Below, one piece after another: positions 56,554 through 64,000 of a DNA stretch of 64,000 bases. The position numbers and the translations under genes are program-made. The notes beneath the pieces are model-generated. The model did not search any database and was not told where the DNA came from. It was given only the letters and a program-made list of their open reading frames with translations. The DNA lies in assembly GCF_014200435.1 (NCBI RefSeq), contig NZ_JACHBR010000001.1, positions 6,328,001-6,392,000 of the forward strand, read 5' to 3'. The stretch comes from Sphaerisporangium krabiense (GTDB lineage: Bacteria > Actinomycetota > Actinomycetes > Streptosporangiales > Streptosporangiaceae). The number at the start of each line of letters is the position of its first letter. Within the stretch, counting starts at the first letter, position 1.

Positions 56554-57549
56554 TCAGGACCCGTCGGCGGGGGCGAGGGAGTTGGCGCCCGGGATCAGGA
56601 GGCGGGGGGCGCCGGTGCCGTCGGCAGGGGTCGTCCAGGTGTTGTTGGTGCCGTCGCTGGTCTGCAGGGCGTAGGCGACCGTCCGCGCGTCCAGCCACAC
56701 CGGCTGGTCGTCCACGCTGCGCGTCTCGGCCAGCGGCGTGACCCGTCCCGAGGCCAGGTCCAGCACCGACAGACGCCAGCCCTTCTTCGGGTCGCCGCCC
56801 ACCGCCGACTTGTAGGCGATCCGCGCGCCGTCGGGGGACAGCGACGGGCACTCCACGTTCTCGCGCAGCGTCCGCACCGTCCCGGCCGCGAGGTCGCCCT
56901 CCACCAGGTGGCGGCGCCCGCCCGTGGACAGGGTCGCGTAGAACCGGTTGTCGTCGCGCGTGAAGGTGACGCCCCAGAAGTTGACGTCCGGGTTCCGGTA
57001 CGGCCGCCCGTCCAGGGTGATCGCGAAGTCCTCCAGGGACTTCACCAGCCGTCCCGTACGGGTGTCCAGGATGCCGGCCTGGGTGGAGAAGCCGGTCGTG
57101 GCATAGGAGTGGCCGTCGATGAACAGCGTCCAGGCCACCATGCGCCCCGACGCCGACACGCGCAGCCGGTTCGGGAAGCCGCGCAGCGGCACCGACCTCC
57201 GCTCCCGCAGCGACGCGTCCAGCACGAGCAGCGAGGTCGCGCCGAGCGGGCCCACCGGCGTGAGGCAGGCGACCGTCCCGGCGGCGGCGTAGGCGCGGTC
57301 GCACTTCAGGGCGGACACCTCGCGCGGCCCGCCCGGGTCGGCGGCGGAGACGGTCGACAGCAGGCCGTTGGTCAGCGCCTGCAGGCGCGGCCCGCCGCCC
57401 ACGGGGCCGGAGGGGACGGCGGCGGCCCGCCTGCCCTCGGCGGCCGACCGCGCGGACCTCGCGGAGGCCGCGTAGGCGACGGCGGCCCCGGCGAGCAGCA
57501 GGGCGGCCAGGACGGTGACGAGGACGCGGGTGCGCGTGCTGAGGGTCAT
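56554..57549 (-). CDS. Membrane-anchored TolB-like beta-propeller protein
   Basis: A 331-residue protein. An N-terminal signal anchor (residues about 9-28, VLVTVLAALLLAGAAVAYAA) is followed by about 270 residues of WD40/TolB-like blades: LVLDASLRERRSVPLRGFP, VSASGRMVAWTLFIDG, GILDTRTGRLVKSLEDF, CPSLSPDGARIAYKSAVGGDPKKGWRLSVLDLASGRV and QPVWLDARTVAYAL. No enzymatic motif. Such proteins act as extracytoplasmic binding platforms; no partner is evident. It ends in a NSLAPADGS tail. ATG at 57549 has GCGAGG upstream. Role unknown. Confidence 0.78.
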   Translation of the reverse strand: MTLSTRTRVLVTVLAALLLAGAAVAYAASARSARSAAEGRRAAAVPSGPVGGGPRLQALTNGLLSTVSAADPGGPREVSALKCDRAYAAAGTVACLTPVGPLGATSLLVLDASLRERRSVPLRGFPNRLRVSASGRMVAWTLFIDGHSYATTGFSTQAGILDTRTGRLVKSLEDFAITLDGRPYRNPDVNFWGVTFTRDDNRFYATLSTGGRRHLVEGDLAAGTVRTLRENVECPSLSPDGARIAYKSAVGGDPKKGWRLSVLDLASGRVTPLAETRSVDDQPVWLDARTVAYALQTSDGTNNTWTTPADGTGAPRLLIPGANSLAPADGS

Positions 57550-57678
57550 CGGGACCTCGCGGGGGGAAGGGGGACGGGACGGCGGAGTGCGGCGCCCCGG
57601 ACGGGCACGGCGCCGCCGCGGGACCCGCGATGGGCCCGCCGGCGGCGCCGCTTCCGTCGAGGCCGCTCAGGCGCGCGC

Positions 57679-59094
57679 TCAGTGGCAGGCGGTGGTGCCG
57701 CTGTCGGTGAACGTCTTGCCCGACTGCGGCACGAACTGCCAGTCGTAGCTGCCGGCGTGAAGGGTGAGCTTCAGCACGCCGTAGGTGTCGCTGTTGCGGA
57801 CCTGGCTGTTGGCCAGGATCGTGCCGAACCCGTAGTGGCTCGCGCCGCCGGACCCGACGACGAAGTGACGGATGCCGCGCGCGTTGTCGAGCTGGTTGGA
57901 GGGGGTGATCGGCGCGAACCGCTCGTACTGGTGGTTGTGGCCGGTCAGGATCACGTCGGCGTTGTTGTCGTACAGGGCCTGCACGAGCGGCGCGACCGAG
58001 GTGTCGGGCGCGTGGTTGGACCCCGAGGTGAAGCGCGGGTGGTGCCACATCGCGACCGTGCACGGCTTGGGGTTGGCCTGCAGGTCCGCGCGCAGCCACT
58101 GCACCTGCGCCGACGTGGCGCCGCAGCCGCCGACCGCCGAGCAGTTGGAGTTCAGCACGACGACGTGCCAGTTGGACCCGAGGTCGTAGGAGTAGTACCC
58201 CTTGCTCGGGTCGCCCGCGGCGGCGCCGAAGTAGCCGTAGTACCCCGACGCACCCGAGGTGTTGTAGTCGTGGTTGCCGGGCACCGGCCGGGTGCGCGCC
58301 TTGTGGCGGCCCCAGGTCGGGTTGTAGTAGGTGTTGAACTCCGAGGCGGTCCCGTTGTCGTACACGTTGTCGCCCAGGGTGAACACCGTGCCGGAGATGC
58401 CGTCCAGCAGCGCCGCGGTCGCGGTGTCGCCCGAGCCGGAGTTGGAGATGTCGCCCGCGCCGACCAGCACCGGGTCCGCGGCCGACGGCGTGCTGGTCGT
58501 GGGCGTCGGGCTGGAGGTCGTCCCGGTGGTCACCACGAGCTGGGGCGCCGTCGCCGCGCCGCTCTCGCGCGCGTCGTAGTCGGCGCCGTCGGAGCTGGAC
58601 GAGGTCACGCCGACGCTGTAGGTGCCGTCGCCGGTCACGTACGAGGTCACGTCGACCTCGTACCAGGCGTTCCTGGACACCGAGCCGATCGTGCCGAGCG
58701 TCGCGCCGTCGATGGCCGGCTGGTCGTTCCACGTGGTGGCGGTCTCCGACCACGTCGTGCTGCTCACCGCGCGGAACGTGCCGCCGCTGGCGCTCTCCGC
58801 GCCGCTGACGTCGTCGGTGTGCAGGCGGAGCTTGGCGCCGGTGACCGTGCCGGAGACGCCGGACACCGTGAACCGCAGGAACAGCCGCTTGACCGGCGAG
58901 TTGTCGATGCCGAGCTGCCCGGAGGTGCCGTAGTTGGTGCCGGTCGCGCCGTTGTCCACGTAGGTGTCCGCGACCGGGGTGAAGGTCGACGTGGCCGCGT
59001 TGGCCACGCCTCCCGGCAGCGTCACGGCCGCGATCGCGACCGCGCCCGAGACGGCGGCCGCGAACACCGCCGTCAGGGTCTTGCGTCGGAACAT
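57679..59094 (-). CDS. Secreted DNRLRE-metallophosphoesterase
   Basis: A 471-residue secreted enzyme. The signal peptide (residues 1-33) ends near GVANA-ATS. Residues 35-190 form a DNRLRE (CBM96-like) beta-sandwich (ADTYVDNGATGTNYGTS, RLFLRFTVSGVSG), followed by a Thr/Ser/Pro linker (TTSSPTPTTSTPSA). The C-terminal ~270 residues are a calcineurin-like phosphoesterase with GDISNSG, TLGDNVYDNG, PVPGNHDYNT, MWHHPRF and LTGHNHQYERF, the complete dinuclear metal set. It hydrolyses phosphate esters outside the cell, with the sandwich perhaps binding wall glycans. ATG at 59094 with GAGGAG upstream. No Pho-box is evident. Confidence 0.9.
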   Translation of the reverse strand: MFRRKTLTAVFAAAVSGAVAIAAVTLPGGVANAATSTFTPVADTYVDNGATGTNYGTSGQLGIDNSPVKRLFLRFTVSGVSGTVTGAKLRLHTDDVSGAESASGGTFRAVSSTTWSETATTWNDQPAIDGATLGTIGSVSRNAWYEVDVTSYVTGDGTYSVGVTSSSSDGADYDARESGAATAPQLVVTTGTTSSPTPTTSTPSAADPVLVGAGDISNSGSGDTATAALLDGISGTVFTLGDNVYDNGTASEFNTYYNPTWGRHKARTRPVPGNHDYNTSGASGYYGYFGAAAGDPSKGYYSYDLGSNWHVVVLNSNCSAVGGCGATSAQVQWLRADLQANPKPCTVAMWHHPRFTSGSNHAPDTSVAPLVQALYDNNADVILTGHNHQYERFAPITPSNQLDNARGIRHFVVGSGGASHYGFGTILANSQVRNSDTYGVLKLTLHAGSYDWQFVPQSGKTFTDSGTTACH

Positions 59095-59559
59095 GTGCTT
59101 GCTCCTCGTGCGGGGGTCGGGGGGGCTACACGGACGCTAGATCGGCTTCCGCTCGGCCCGATGAGCAGTGAGAGAGCGAAGGGAGTCCAGAGGGTTAATG
59201 CCGGAAGCGCCCGGTCGTGCGGCGTGAGGTATGAAGCCGACATATTGCGCAGGCCCCGCGGGCGGCGCGTCCGGCGCCGTCACGCCGCCCGCGATGGCGG
59301 TACACGACCACGGACGCGTGAACGGAAGGTGAGGTCGTCGTGCCACCCTCGGATTCCGGCGAGTCCTGCCGCAGACCGTTCGGACGGCGTCGTGCCGGTC
59401 CCCGGATTCGGCGGGTTCCGCCGCGCGACCGTGCCGAGCGGCCCGTCCTGTGTGTGCCCGTCGGTCCTGAGCCACCGTCGCGGCGGGCCCGCGGCACCGT
59501 GGACACCATCGCTAGGGTGAGGGTGGGATGTCCGGTTCGTTGTCCAGTGGGGTGATGGG
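59095..59559. other. Intergenic region without supportable gene
   Basis: A 465-base divergent gap between the phosphoesterase and racemase genes. Open frames exist on both strands but lack ribosome-binding sites and coding-like composition. Slightly AT-richer stretches near 59185-59200 (GAGGGTTAATGC) may hold the phosphoesterase promoter. I see no palindrome or known operator. Confidence 0.4.
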
Positions 59560-60300
59560 GTGGCGACGTTGCACTTCGGGATTCTGGGGCACAGCGCCGA
59601 GGGGGCCGCGTTGTGCTTCCGGGCGTTCTGCGGGGAGGGCTTCCGCGCGCTCGGGCCGCACCGGCATCCTGACGTGACCCTGGACCTCATCCCGCTGGCG
59701 CGCAGCATGCCGTACTGGGACGCGGGCGACCACGCGCCCATCCGGGACACGCTCGCCGAGAGCGTGCGGCGGCTCGCCGGCGCGGGCGCCGACTTCTTCG
59801 CCTGCCCCGACAACACCGCCCACATGGCCCTGGACCTGCCGGGGGAGGACCTCGCACTCCCGGGGCTGCACCTCGCCGAGGTCGTCGCCGACCGTGCCGC
59901 CCGGGACGGCCGCACCCGCGTCGGCGTGCTCGGCACCCGGTACACCATGGACGGCCCGCTCTACCCGCGCGCGCTCGCCGCCCGGGGCATCGCCGCCGAG
60001 GTTCCCGAGGCCGGCGACCGCGCCGTCGTGGACGAGATCATCTTCACCGAGCTGCTGGAAGGCGTCTTCAGCGACTCATCGCGCCGCAGGTACGCCGAGG
60101 TGATCGGGCGGCTCGCCGAGCGGGGCTGCGACGCGGTGGCGCTGGTCTGCACCGAGATCCCGCTCCTGGTGACGCCCGAGGTGTCGCCGCTTCCGACGCT
60201 CGACTCGACCCGCCTGCTCGCCCGCGCCGCCTTCGAGGTGGCCACCGGCCTGCGCCCCATGCCGGTCTGGCGCGGCGGCCCCGGCCCGTCGCGGAGCTGA
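59560..60300 (+). CDS. Aspartate/glutamate racemase-family protein
   Basis: A 246-residue member of the cofactor-independent Asp/Glu racemase superfamily. The two catalytic cysteines are visible: FACPDNTAH near residue 87 (C-x-x-N-T) and ALVCTEIPLLV near residue 195 (C-T-E). The N-terminal FGILGHSAEGA takes the place of the usual GGxGP turn. It probably interconverts D- and L-amino acids or a related acid. GTG start at 59560 has only a weak ribosome-binding site (GGGGTGATGGG). Single gene; not obviously linked with the NRPS despite a potential D-amino-acid role. Confidence 0.85.
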   Translation: MATLHFGILGHSAEGAALCFRAFCGEGFRALGPHRHPDVTLDLIPLARSMPYWDAGDHAPIRDTLAESVRRLAGAGADFFACPDNTAHMALDLPGEDLALPGLHLAEVVADRAARDGRTRVGVLGTRYTMDGPLYPRALAARGIAAEVPEAGDRAVVDEIIFTELLEGVFSDSSRRRYAEVIGRLAERGCDAVALVCTEIPLLVTPEVSPLPTLDSTRLLARAAFEVATGLRPMPVWRGGPGPSRS

Positions 60301-60336
60301 GGCGGAGCGGACCCGGGCCGGGCGGACCAGGGCCGA

Positions 60337-60484
60337 TATACTCGTCGGCGCATGCGAAAACGCGGCCTGGTCGGTAGCCCAGGCGCCGTCGTCCGACGGT
60401 TTGTATCCGCCCTCTCCAGGGATGTCCGGCATGCCGGAATCCGGCCTCGTCAGGCCGGTGATCGGTATGCCCGCTGGAGGGGAC
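60337..60484 (+). promoter_or_regulatory. Promoter and structured 5' leader of yjdF
   Basis: A good -10 element (TATACT, 60337-60342) would start transcription near 60348, leaving about 137 bases of untranslated leader. It can form several hairpins: GCCTGG 60365-60370 with CCAGGC 60379-60384; CCGTC 60386-60390 with GACGG 60395-60399; and CCGGCCT 60441-60447 with AGGCCGG 60452-60458 closing a 4-base loop shortly before the ribosome-binding site. In Firmicutes, yjdF is preceded by a riboswitch; I cannot show that this leader is homologous. Confidence 0.35.
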
Positions 60485-60919
60485 ATGAGCGCCGTGACGC
60501 TGACCGTGTGCTTCGCCGACCCGTTCTGGGTCGGCTACCTGGAGATCGACGAGGGCGGCGCCGTGCGCGCCACCCGGGTCGTGTTCGGCGGCGAGCCGAC
60601 GGACGCCGAGCTGCACGACTTCCTCCTGCGCAACGGCTCCGCCCTGCTCGCCAAGGCCGCCGCGAACCCGCCCGTGGCAAGCGACGCGCGGCCCGTGGGG
60701 CGTCCCAACCCCAAGCGGGCCGCGAAGCTGGCCGCCCGGGAGGCCGCCCGCGTGGCGCAGGGCCGGCGGAGCACGGCGTCGCAGGAGGCCGTCCGCCTGG
60801 AGTACGAGGAACGCAAGGCCGAGGCGTCCGCCGGGCTGCGGGCCAGGAAGGCGGCCGACGCCGAGCGCCGGTACGAGGCCGCCCGTGCCAAGCGCCGCGA
60901 ACGCAGACGCGGCCACTGA
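60485..60919 (+). CDS. yjdF: YjdF-family protein (DUF2992)
   Basis: A 144-residue YjdF-like protein. The conserved N-terminus is LTVCFADPFWVGYLEIDEGG followed by VVFGGEPTDAELHDFLL, then the RPNPKRAAKLAAREAAR segment and STASQEAVRLEYEERKAEA. The C-terminal third is a highly charged Arg/Lys/Glu/Ala helix (coiled-coil-like) ending in RRERRRGH. In Bacillus the family is induced via a riboswitch that binds azaaromatic compounds; its biochemical role is unknown, presumably handling such compounds. The ATG at 60485 has an ideal GGAGGGG 5 bases upstream. A long structured leader precedes it. Confidence 0.88.
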   Translation: MSAVTLTVCFADPFWVGYLEIDEGGAVRATRVVFGGEPTDAELHDFLLRNGSALLAKAAANPPVASDARPVGRPNPKRAAKLAAREAARVAQGRRSTASQEAVRLEYEERKAEASAGLRARKAADAERRYEAARAKRRERRRGH

Positions 60920-60926
60920 TGACGCC

Positions 60927-60975
60927 GCGCGGACCGGCACGCACCGGCACGCACCGGCGCGGACCGGCACGCACC
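60927..60975. repeat. GGACCGGCACGCACC direct repeats between convergent genes
   Basis: A 15-bp unit at 60931-60945 recurs exactly at 60961-60975, with a further partial copy (CGGCACGCACC) between them. They fill the gap between yjdF and the convergent PRC-barrel gene and run up to the latter's stop codon. No hairpin terminator is seen; possibly slippage-derived. Confidence 0.8.
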
Positions 60976-61776
60976 TTACCGGGCCGGGTCGCGTTCGTAG
61001 AGCTCCGTCAACGGGGCGGTCTCGGCGGCGGGGACGGACAGGGGGATGGGGCCGGGTGGGGTGCCGAGGCCGGCCACCTGGTCCCAGGTGACGTACCTGC
61101 TGCCCCGGTGCAGGCGCCGGACGATCGCCCGCACGAGCAGGGGCGCCTGCCCGCCGGGGCCGCGTTCGTAGCCGAAGAGCTGCCCGGTGTGCCGGGGCGC
61201 GACGATGAGGCCGGACACGCGGAACGCGTGCTGGACGCCGCGCAGCAGCGGGCCGTCCTGGGTGAGCTGGACGTCGGCCACCTGGCCCATCGGCGTGCCG
61301 CTCGCGTCGTTCACGGGACGGCCGATGAGCTCGCCGATCCGCGTCGCGCCCTCCTCCGCCCGGGTCCTGGCCGGTCCCGGCGGCGCGGTGGTGTCGTCCC
61401 CGGCGCCGCTGCCGGGGATGGGGCCGATGAGGTTGCGCCGCGTCCAGCGTTCCAGGGCCGGTTCCTCCGGGTCGCCGTCCACCGACAGGGCGGCGTCGAT
61501 CCCGGAGACCTGCGCCATGCCGACGCGCCGCGGCGCCGGGTCCTCCTCGGGCCGGAACAGCTCGGTGACGGCGACGATGAGCCTGCCGGGCACGCCGCCG
61601 ATCCTCGGTCCGAGCGCGAGCGGCCCGGCGAGGATCGCCGCCACGTACGGGCGGCCTTGGGCGTCGCGCTTCAGCTCCAGGTCGTCGGCCTTGCAGACGT
61701 GCCGGCCGTCGCGGGAGCGCACCACCTGGCGGTCCAGCAGGTGGAGCCGGGCGTGCAGGATCCGCGCTCCGGTCAT
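60976..61776 (-). CDS. PRC-barrel domain protein
   Basis: A 266-residue cytoplasmic protein with two PRC-barrel-like modules. The first covers about residues 5-70 (HLLDRQVVRSRDGRHVCKADDLELKRDAQGRPYV), the second about 150-210 (IGELIGRPVNDASGTPMGQVADVQL), each the RNA/metal/protein-binding barrel seen in RimM and photosynthetic reaction-centre H. It ends with TWDQVAGLG and a Pro-rich tail. The ATG at 61776 overlaps the stop of the NRAMP-like gene by four bases, so they are translated together; a role as a cytoplasmic accessory or sensor of that transporter is inferred. Confidence 0.83.
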   Translation of the reverse strand: MTGARILHARLHLLDRQVVRSRDGRHVCKADDLELKRDAQGRPYVAAILAGPLALGPRIGGVPGRLIVAVTELFRPEEDPAPRRVGMAQVSGIDAALSVDGDPEEPALERWTRRNLIGPIPGSGAGDDTTAPPGPARTRAEEGATRIGELIGRPVNDASGTPMGQVADVQLTQDGPLLRGVQHAFRVSGLIVAPRHTGQLFGYERGPGGQAPLLVRAIVRRLHRGSRYVTWDQVAGLGTPPGPIPLSVPAAETAPLTELYERDPAR

Positions 61777-62996
61777 TGCCCCGCCTTCGTCGCGAGCATC
61801 AGGGGGATCGCCGCCACGGCGACCACCAGCAGCAGCACCATGTACGCGGTCCCGAGCGCGTTGGAGATCCTGCCGTTCACGTGTTCGCCCATGTAGTCGG
61901 GGTCGTTGGCGATCATCAGCACCGGCAGGTAGGTCAGCGGCAGCGCGGCGGCGGAGAAGACCAGGGAGTACTCGGTCACCTTGATCGGGTCGATCGTGGT
62001 GAGCACCAGCGCGGCGGCCACGATCGTGGCGACCAGGACGACGACGTGGAAGCGCGCCGCGTCCCTGGGCCGCACGTACTTGCCCCACTGCCAGCCGAAG
62101 TACTGGCTGAGCGTGTACCCCGACGACAGGGCGGTCTCCAGCGTCGCGCCGAACGTCGCCGCGAACACCCCGAAGATCACGACCACCAGGCCGATCTTCC
62201 CGAGCGCCAGCCCGACGGGCAGCAGCATCTGGTCCAGCGTGCCGACCTGGATGTGGAGGGGGAGGAAGACGGTGGCCGCGCACGCGGCGATGGCCAGGGA
62301 CAGGAACCCGCCGAGGGGGAAGCCGACGAACACGTTGGCCCGCGCGGTCAGCAGGTCCTTGCCGGTCCAGCGCTCCTCGACGCCGCCGGAGGAGAAGAAG
62401 AACACCTCGTACGGCGTCATCGCGCCGCCGAGCAGGGCGATCGCGTAGTACCAATACGTCGGCGCGCCCTCGTCCGGCGGGGGATGGGTCACCTGGCGGG
62501 CCAGCTCGCCCCAGTCGGGGCCGAGCCGCCACGCCGCGACGGCGAACACCACCAGCGCCAGCCCGGCCAGCCCGAAGACCTTCTCCATGGTCCCGAACTT
62601 GACCCGCCACATCACCAGCCAGGCCACCAGCGCCACACCGGGCACCCACAGCAGGTAGTTCACGCCGGTGACCAGCTCCAGCGCCAGGGAGGCGCCGCCG
62701 ATCTCGGCGGCCAGCGTGAGCACGTTGATGAAGAAGGACGCCCCGAGGTTCACCAGGCCCGCGCGGGGGCCGAGCCGCTCGCGCACCAGGTCGAACACCG
62801 GCCGCCGCGAGGCCACGGCGATGCGGCCGGACATCTCGGCGAACAGGCAGATGCCGATCACCCCGACCACGACGACCCAGGCCAGCGACATGCCGAACCT
62901 GGCGCCGACCAGGGCGTTGGCCACCAGGTCGCCGATGTCGACGAACCCGCCGAAGGCGGTGAGGATGCCGAGCGTGACCGCGAAGAGCCGCTTCAC
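61773..62996 (-). CDS. Divergent NRAMP-like metal transporter
   Basis: A 407-residue, 11-helix NRAMP-family protein. Helix 1 contains FGGFVDIGDLVANALVGARFG in line with the NRAMP DPGN site, here DIGD. Helix 6 contains GGAMTPYEVFFFSSGG where canonical NRAMPs have MPH. Thus the soft-metal Met and His are replaced by Thr and Tyr, while one Asp is kept and one Asn becomes Asp. Such changes are seen in NRAMP-related transporters for harder cations (magnesium, aluminium), so the substrate may not be Mn or Fe. GTG start at 62996 overlaps the upstream lipoprotein stop (GTGA), and its stop overlaps the PRC-barrel start. Confidence 0.85.
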   Translation of the reverse strand: MKRLFAVTLGILTAFGGFVDIGDLVANALVGARFGMSLAWVVVVGVIGICLFAEMSGRIAVASRRPVFDLVRERLGPRAGLVNLGASFFINVLTLAAEIGGASLALELVTGVNYLLWVPGVALVAWLVMWRVKFGTMEKVFGLAGLALVVFAVAAWRLGPDWGELARQVTHPPPDEGAPTYWYYAIALLGGAMTPYEVFFFSSGGVEERWTGKDLLTARANVFVGFPLGGFLSLAIAACAATVFLPLHIQVGTLDQMLLPVGLALGKIGLVVVIFGVFAATFGATLETALSSGYTLSQYFGWQWGKYVRPRDAARFHVVVLVATIVAAALVLTTIDPIKVTEYSLVFSAAALPLTYLPVLMIANDPDYMGEHVNGRISNALGTAYMVLLLVVAVAAIPLMLATKAGQ

Positions 62997-63433
62997 CCGT
63001 ACGCCTCCTCGACGGCGCGCAGCCGCCCCGCGAGGTCGCCGAGCTCCCGGTCGGCGGCCGCCGGGTCGCGCAGCCCGTCCCTCCTGACCTCGACGAGCAG
63101 GCCGCGCAGTTCCTCCTCGGCAGCCGAGGTCAGCTCGGTGACCCGGTCGCGCAGCCGGTCGGAGGCGTCGGAGGGCGGCTGGACGCGGCCGAACTGGTCG
63201 CCGACGCCGCCCACGTCGTCGGCGGCCTGGGTGAGCAGCGTCTTCAGGTACGGCGTGGTCAGCCGGTCGGCGCCGCGCACGGCCTGGCGCGCCAGCTCCA
63301 CGCCCGAGGCGGCGGCCTCTGCGGTGGCGGCGGCCTTGAGCCCGTAGTCGTGGTCGTCCCAGGCCGGGCTGACGCATCCGGACAGGACGAGCGCCGCGAG
63401 CAGGACGGGCGGGACGGCGGCCGCGCGCCTCAT
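62993..63433 (-). CDS. Small lipoprotein of unknown function
   Basis: A 146-residue lipoprotein. The signal peptide ends in the lipobox LVLSGC (Cys20). The mature part is helical with two heptad-like stretches (AAATAEAAASGVELARQAVRGADRL and RLRDRVTELTSAAEEELRGLLVEVRR), suggesting a helical bundle or coiled coil on the outer face of the membrane. It overlaps its neighbours by four bases on both sides, so it is a fixed member of the NRAMP-like operon and may help bind or gate the metal. No homologous family recognised. Confidence 0.8.
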   Translation of the reverse strand: MRRAAAVPPVLLAALVLSGCVSPAWDDHDYGLKAAATAEAAASGVELARQAVRGADRLTTPYLKTLLTQAADDVGGVGDQFGRVQPPSDASDRLRDRVTELTSAAEEELRGLLVEVRRDGLRDPAAADRELGDLAGRLRAVEEAYG

Positions 63434-63558
63434 GACCGGCCTCTGAGCAGGAAATATCCCAGCAGGCCCAGCAGGGCCAGCATCTGGCCCCAGGCCAACA
63501 GGAGCACCAGGCCTTCGTCCACCACGCGGCCCCCACTGCCCGCGCGCGGGGTCTTCAT
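63430..63558 (-). CDS. Very small single-span membrane protein
   Basis: A 42-residue protein starting with ATG at 63558: a polar KTPRAGSGGRVVDEG head, then one hydrophobic helix (LVLLLAWGQMLALLGLLGYFLL) and an RGRS end. A GTG a few codons later is an alternative start. Its TGA overlaps the lipoprotein ATG by four bases, which argues that it is real despite its size. First gene of the four-gene NRAMP-like operon. Function unknown; possibly a small transporter subunit. Confidence 0.6.
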   Translation of the reverse strand: MKTPRAGSGGRVVDEGLVLLLAWGQMLALLGLLGYFLLRGRS

Positions 63559-63618
63559 ACCGGCGCGGGGCGGGAACCCGGCGGAGGTCCCGCGCGGGGC
63601 TGCTGGTTGAATGCGGCC

Positions 63619-64000
63619 ATGGTGGTGCGTGACGCTCTTCCCCACGAGATGGACGCGGCCGGCGCGCTGCGCGTGGCGGCCTACCAGGCCGACCGGCTGC
63701 TGGACGCCAACCCCTCCTACGCCGGCGCGCTGCGCGCCCTCGGGACGGACGGCGCGGGCGAGGTCCTGGTCGCGGTGGACGGCGACCGGCTGCTCGGGAC
63801 CGTCATGCTGGAGACGTGGCACGCCGGGAGCGAGGTGGCCAAGGGGCCGCAGGAGGCGGAGATCCGGGCGCTGGCCGTCGCCCCGGAGGCGCGCGGGCGC
63901 GGCGTCGGCACCGCGCTGGTGCGGGCGGTCGTGGAGCGGGCCGTGCTGCGAGGGGTCCGGGCGCTACTACTGTCCAGCCAGCCGGCGATGGCCGGCGCTC
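63619..64000 (+). CDS. GNAT-family N-acetyltransferase, 3'-truncated
   Basis: The reading frame from ATG 63619 stays open to the window edge (127 residues visible). It shows the GNAT core: EVLVAVDGDRLLGTVML (strands 2-3), then EIRALAVAPEARGRGVGTALV with the acetyl-CoA-binding RxxGxG/A loop (RGRGVGTA), and a following helix AVVERAVLRGVRALLLSS. Divergent from the NRAMP-like operon with a 60-bp gap that must hold both promoters. Acceptor substrate unknown. Confidence 0.85.
   Translation, partial: MVVRDALPHEMDAAGALRVAAYQADRLLDANPSYAGALRALGTDGAGEVLVAVDGDRLLGTVMLETWHAGSEVAKGPQEAEIRALAVAPEARGRGVGTALVRAVVERAVLRGVRALLLSSQPAMAGA

Noticed and set aside
59220-59340. Possible Pho box for the secreted phosphoesterase
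   Set aside because: Only a single GTTCAC-like half-site occurs; the required direct repeat is not present.
59137-59475. Minus-strand ORF in the gap before the racemase gene
   Set aside because: No ribosome-binding site, no homology-like features, and Arg/Pro/Ala-rich composition.

Overview
The window is very GC-rich, has actinomycete-style codon use (strong G/C third-position bias, many GTG and a few TTG starts) and carries DmdR/IdeR-type iron boxes, MbtH, an AfsR-like NB-ARC/TPR regulator and a giant NRPS. It therefore looks like chromosome from a filamentous actinobacterium (order Streptomycetales/Streptosporangiales type; the genus cannot be fixed from here). I see no rRNA, tRNA, CRISPR array or insertion sequence.

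Layout. 1-5.1 kb holds a truncated LVIVD-repeat protein, a VOC-fold protein, a divergent TetR/DUF606-transporter pair with twin operators, and a large parallel beta-helix-like membrane protein. 5.1-9.5 kb is a small glycan/polyprenyl-sugar locus (methyltransferase, DUF2064 nucleotidyl/glycosyl transferase, GT-C membrane transferase, divergent sugar epimerase and GT2 transferase), followed by an AfsR-like regulator, a small secreted protein, an HD-domain protein and a Pro/Thr-rich secreted protein (9.5-14.7 kb).

14.7-56.4 kb is dominated by a hydroxamate siderophore locus. It contains a methyltransferase-siderophore reductase fusion, ornithine N5-monooxygenase, hydroxyornithine formyltransferase, an Fe-siderophore importer (ATPase and two FecCD permeases), a five-module 6.85-kaa NRPS with two embedded N-methyltransferases, MbtH, an MFS transporter, a siderophore-binding lipoprotein and a heterodimeric ABC exporter. 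Four iron boxes (two at 17.71-17.75, one at 24.09, one at 56.36 kb) mark its promoters. Substrate codes I can read are Ser in module 2 and N5-hydroxyornithine in module 3; modules 4 and 5 have related but unassigned ornithine-type pockets. With the formyltransferase this predicts a linear N-methylated, Orn-rich, Ser-containing tri-hydroxamate pentapeptide, in the general style of scabichelin/tsukubachelin. There is no thioesterase: the enzyme ends in an epimerization domain.

Within the siderophore locus sit unrelated or resident genes: anmK and an NmrA-like reductase (18.7-21.0 kb), a lone hopanoid C-3 methylase (hpnR), and a CstR/CstB-like persulfide-detoxification group with three copies of a TATACCCCC/GGGGGTATA operator (48.4-51.6 kb).

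56.5-64 kb contains a TolB-like propeller protein, a secreted DNRLRE-metallophosphoesterase, an Asp/Glu racemase-family enzyme, YjdF with a long structured leader, a tightly overlapping four-gene operon (small membrane protein, lipoprotein, divergent NRAMP-like transporter, PRC-barrel protein) and a truncated GNAT acetyltransferase.
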